From: Prochilodus magdalenae
Lineage: Eukaryota > Chordata > Actinopteri > Characiformes > Prochilodontidae
Assembly (NCBI GenBank): GCA_024036415.1
Contig: JAMWET010000814.1
Coordinates: forward strand, 152,001-216,000
Direction: 5' to 3'
DNA length: 64,000 nucleotides
Made by a program: the position numbers and the translations under genes. Position 1 is the first letter of the stretch, and every line of letters starts with the position of its first letter. Below are positions 60,720 to 64,000 of the stretch, in pieces. Under the pieces are notes generated by a model. The model did no database searches, was not told the origin of the DNA, and saw nothing but the letters and a program-made list of their open reading frames with translations.

Positions 60720-62890
60720 GAAAAAAAAATCATATACTCTATTTTTTGTTTAACCATAACATGTTAAAGTAATAGTAGTAAATGGATACGCTGTTCTTAT
60801 AAATGTTGCTTCCAACAAACCTTAAGCCTGGACAGTGGGAGGAACGGTGTGTTTTCTAGCTCAGTATGCAGAGCCTCCTTCCTTAGTATCTTGATCACAA
60901 TGGACCTGGAGAGATGGAGACTGTGGAGACAAAATACTACATTAAACTGTCAATTAACATCTGCTGTAAAAAAAAAACAACAACAAAAAAAAAAAGAGAG
61001 AAAGAAAAAAACAATACAAGTATACTCAGTATAGCCATTGTGGAAGCATTTTAATTTAGAGTGATCAAATCTCAGGGTGTCGGTTAGCTTCTGCAAACCA
61101 TGTTGTTTCCTGTTTCTTAAAACTGGTTTAAAATCACTAAACGGACTCGCTTTTAAATTAACCATACAGTAAAAGATCAATAAGTAACACCCATTTTGAG
61201 TTATTTGAGTTTCTGGCAATGAGGACCAGTTACATATATCCAGCTAATCGAGGCTGCAGCGAATCAGAGTCATATATTGGGAATCCAAATTTTATAAATG
61301 AACACAGAAGGGAATAAAACAAAAAAATAAAAGCAACAGACCTTTACAGTTGCTGAGTTGCAGTACCATATTTTCACTCCAGGTGGCAGCAGTTGTAAGA
61401 CATTAACTACCCCAGGAATGCACTACAAATAAAATACCTGAACAAAGTCCTGACGTGACATCAAACTCAACATTATTGGTAGAACCAAGAATGCGTAAGA
61501 TCCGTGTCATTATACAGTTGTGTTCCTATAATGCTGTTTGCATGAGCACTGAATTATTATGTCTGTTGCAGTTTGGAACACTTTATGACCATGACTCCAT
61601 GTACGCTTCAGGTACGTGCAGTGATAGTCGCATCCTCATAGCTCCCACAGTTTCACTCTCATGCGAAAGTGTAACAAGTGTTTCCTGGGTTCACGGTTCC
61701 AGTAATGGCTAATGCAGATTGCCCTCTGAACCTATAAGAGTACACTATGTAGGGTGATGAGGGTTTAATTGCTGAAATTTGAACAGTCACACATACCGTT
61801 CCTGTTTCTGCTGAATGCACGTGTAGGCTGGTGGAGTAAGAGCTCCAGATAACCATTAACTGGAATCGAGATGATTATATGACCTCTTTGGTGTGAGATT
61901 TATTGTCCATGAAGTAAGGTGACCTTTCTGTGGCCACATCTACGCGACATGACCCTATGTCTTTCGACATGAAGCAAAGATTTTTCATTAGGGATGCATA
62001 CCTAAAAGCTTTCAGTTAACTTAACTTAGGAAGTGGTAGTATTTCGTTCATTGTCTAACTAGAATTTTATAGACAGCACATAAAAAATGGAGAAATGATG
62101 CTCTTAGCAAAAAGGGTTCTATATAGTACCTAAAATGTTCTATGAGTGTGGAACAATGGTGGAATCCTCTTACAGAACATACAGATACAGAACCATAATT
62201 AGAAGGTTAATTAAGGAAGCAAATACAACACCATGCAAAAAAAAGTATGTATAAAAAAACTATGTATAACTACGGCCTTTGAAGAATCCCTGTTTTAAGG
62301 GTGTATTCATGCAAAGCAATGACAAAAATAATACCCTAGATCAAACAAATGTGAGAATTTTGGCTGATAAGTGGTATTAATATGTAGTATTAATATGATT
62401 ATGGTTCTTTGCTTCTGTCTTGGGTCTTTTCTTTTTCTGCATGCTTCTTTAGGACTAATAGTATCACTTAGGTAAAGCCAAGGAGTATTTACCAAGGTAC
62501 TTTAACAGGAGTGGTAGACTGTAATGGCTTACCACTAATGATCTAAAGGTAACTGAACCTGATTTGTCAGATGAATGCTTGAAATCTTTTTCGTATGAGA
62601 TCATCCTGATTATTATGAAACGTGTACTCACGCACTCAGGATTATATTAGTAAAAGTTATGCCTACCTCAAAGAGCTTTCTGAAACGATGCCACATAACA
62701 GTTCTGCCAAAGTGTAGCCTGCCAGCCAAAGTTACTCTGCGAGGACATTTGATTTGGCCCACCAGAAAGTTACCCAAGCCTCACTTCCTCACCTAATGAG
62801 AGAACAAATCTATTTTTAATACTATAAGCATTTTAAAATCATATTTTTGCAGTTATTGTCACCTCTGCCATAGAACACTGTAGGTTCCCT
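60720..62890. other. Intergenic region downstream of lamtor5
   Basis: No supported exon. Contains A-rich runs (60965-61015), a MITE remnant with 'aaaaagggttctatatagtacc' at 62095-62215 and otherwise unrecognised AT-rich sequence. Confidence 0.55.
62095..62215. mobile_element. MITE with GGTTCTATATAG-type ends (copy 2)
   Basis: AAAAAGGGTTCTATATAGTA at the left and 'tacagaacatacagatacagaacc' at the right. Related to 50105-50290. Confidence 0.45.
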
Positions 62891-62897
62891 ACAACAG

Positions 62898-63093
62898 TCG
62901 ATACCAACCCAGGTCCAGGAGGACCTCCGACTCGGCATATTTATGTTATTTAAAGCCAAGACACAACCACTTGAACTCAGCAAGAGCTTGTTAAGTAGTG
63001 GATTAGCTGGATCAGGCATGTTAGGAGCAGAGCACATACTACAAAGTGCAGGGCAGGGTATCCTCCAGGACCAGGGCTGGGAACCACTACCCT
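62898..63093. mobile_element. MITE with CCAGGTCCAGGAGGACC-type inverted ends (copy 2)
   Basis: AACCCAGGTCCAGGAGGACC at the left is inverted as 'atcctccaggaccagggctggg' at the right. Same family as 28990-29185. Confidence 0.7.
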
Positions 63094-63561
63094 AGAGAAC
63101 CTTTCAGTGGAGGTTTTTTAAGCAATCAGCTCATATGGGGTGGTATCTGATAACATGCTTAACTGTTTTAAGTGATGAATTTCTCTTAAGAGGAGCATCT
63201 AAGAGTGGAAAATCATGTTCCTGCAATTCAAAGTACTCTGTGGCATTACATGTTATATTTCAAGCTACATTTCCTTTTTTTATTTTGCTCATTTTCCGAT
63301 ATCCCAATATGATATCAGTGCTGTCTTTACATACTACAATTATTTATTCCTAATTGCACACGAACACTTTACATTTAAGAATGTGGGAGCTTCAGCATCT
63401 CCTCATGCAGAGGCAATGCTTGCCACAAGGCAAGGCAGAACCAGCTTGGGGCCACAGTCAAGTCGGGGGCCCCTGAGAGTATATTTTGTATATTTCTATT
63501 CTATTTACAATTTCTTAATGTTGTATATATTAAAATAGTATTTTGTAAATAATAGTAATGT

Positions 63562-63665
63562 TAACTTTTTTAAATATTTCAAGTTCCATTATACATTATG
63601 TATAACATCATTACCATTATGCTATACATAATCTATAATGGAACTTGAAATATTTAAAAAAGTTA
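63562..63665. repeat. Nearly perfect hairpin, 43-bp arms, 18-bp loop
   Basis: The arm 63562-63604 (TAACTTTTTTAAATATTTCA onward) is the reverse complement of 63623-63665 with a single mismatch. The loop is 63605-63622. No target-site duplication is obvious. Confidence 0.95.
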
Positions 63666-63666
63666 T

Positions 63667-64000
63667 GGTGGTTGATGGTTGGAGGGGACCCCTGTGAATT
63701 TCTGACTCCACTGTCCTCAGGTCTGCTGTACCTGCGAAGTAGACATGAACTCCACTCTTCATGAAGACTAGCAACACAACCATGTTCCAGGAGAACCACT
63801 GTCCAAAAGTGACCCCGGCGCATGGAGCCAAGATTTTTATTTCCTTAGGACATTATGCTCCCTGAGAAGGGTGAAGGTGTTCAGGCTGCTCTGGAGCTCT
63901 TGGCCTCTGCAGTGGGTCTCACGTCGAGTCTTATGGTGGAGATTGCAGTCACGTGGTGATGGAATTCTCCTGAGGGCTGCAGTGCCCCAGTCCGAGGCTG
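63667..64000. other. Possible exon(s) or conserved segment at right edge, unidentified
   Basis: A less AT-rich segment. On the plus strand an acceptor-like TTTATTTCCTTAG (63840-63852 or so) is followed by 37 open codons. On the minus strand about 54 open codons run in from the window edge to a TAA near 63842, and another open stretch (63617-63831) has a donor-like CTTCGCAG|GTACAG. I do not recognise any of the three translations. It may be a gene edge, a non-coding RNA or a repeat. Confidence 0.25.

Noticed and set aside
61365..61400. CTCF-like CCAGGTGGCAGCAG downstream of lamtor5
   Set aside because: Two mismatches to the core in the 5' half; too weak to list as a site.

Overview
This window is vertebrate nuclear DNA, almost certainly from a ray-finned fish. 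Genes are split into many short GT-AG exons, CpG is depleted outside promoters, and the gaps are filled with Tc1/mariner relics, tRNA-derived SINEs, MITEs and microsatellites. An intact pepsinogen gene argues against stomachless cyprinids such as zebrafish, which lost these genes. The repeat set looks otophysan, and characiform-like is my best guess (inference).

Five genes can be read. (1) 70-179, +: terminal exon of mmp9 (matrix metalloproteinase 9), entering from the left edge. (2) 4496-19704, +: znf335, with 26 coding exons, 13 C2H2 fingers and about 1585 codons; a CpG-rich promoter with a probable non-coding first exon lies near 2480-2900. The mmp9/znf335 neighbourhood matches human 20q13. 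(3) 22481-26970, +: a 298-residue single-Ig transmembrane receptor with an ITIM-bearing tail, CD300/pIgR-like but with an unusual cysteine pattern; I cannot name the gene. (4) 39712-34050, -: a complete 9-exon pepsinogen A gene (374 residues) with a TATA box and a poly(A) signal. (5) 57940-60439, +: lamtor5, a 4-exon, 91-residue Ragulator subunit. For genes 2-5 every exon junction keeps the reading frame and uses GT-AG.

The spaces between genes (180-2480, 19705-22480, 26971-33980, 39790-57700, 60700-64000) hold no gene I can support. They contain Tc1-like transposon remnants, two V-domain SINE copies and one other SINE, a dispersed MITE family present six times, a foldback element with a nested insertion, an LTR-element protease relic, a 560-bp pentanucleotide array, and, in a pepsinogen intron, a 54-bp minisatellite of about 21 copies. 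The genes are independent transcription units with no operon-like logic.

The points most worth a second look are: the Ig receptor lacking the B-strand cysteine; mmp9 lacking its last hemopexin cysteine; a Tyr/His/Ser-rich repeat expansion in znf335 exon 5; an unexplained degenerate ~77-bp array at 20.7-21.2 kb; and a nearly perfect 43-bp-arm hairpin at 63.6 kb. I saw no bacterial-type system, CRISPR array or clearly new multi-gene system.
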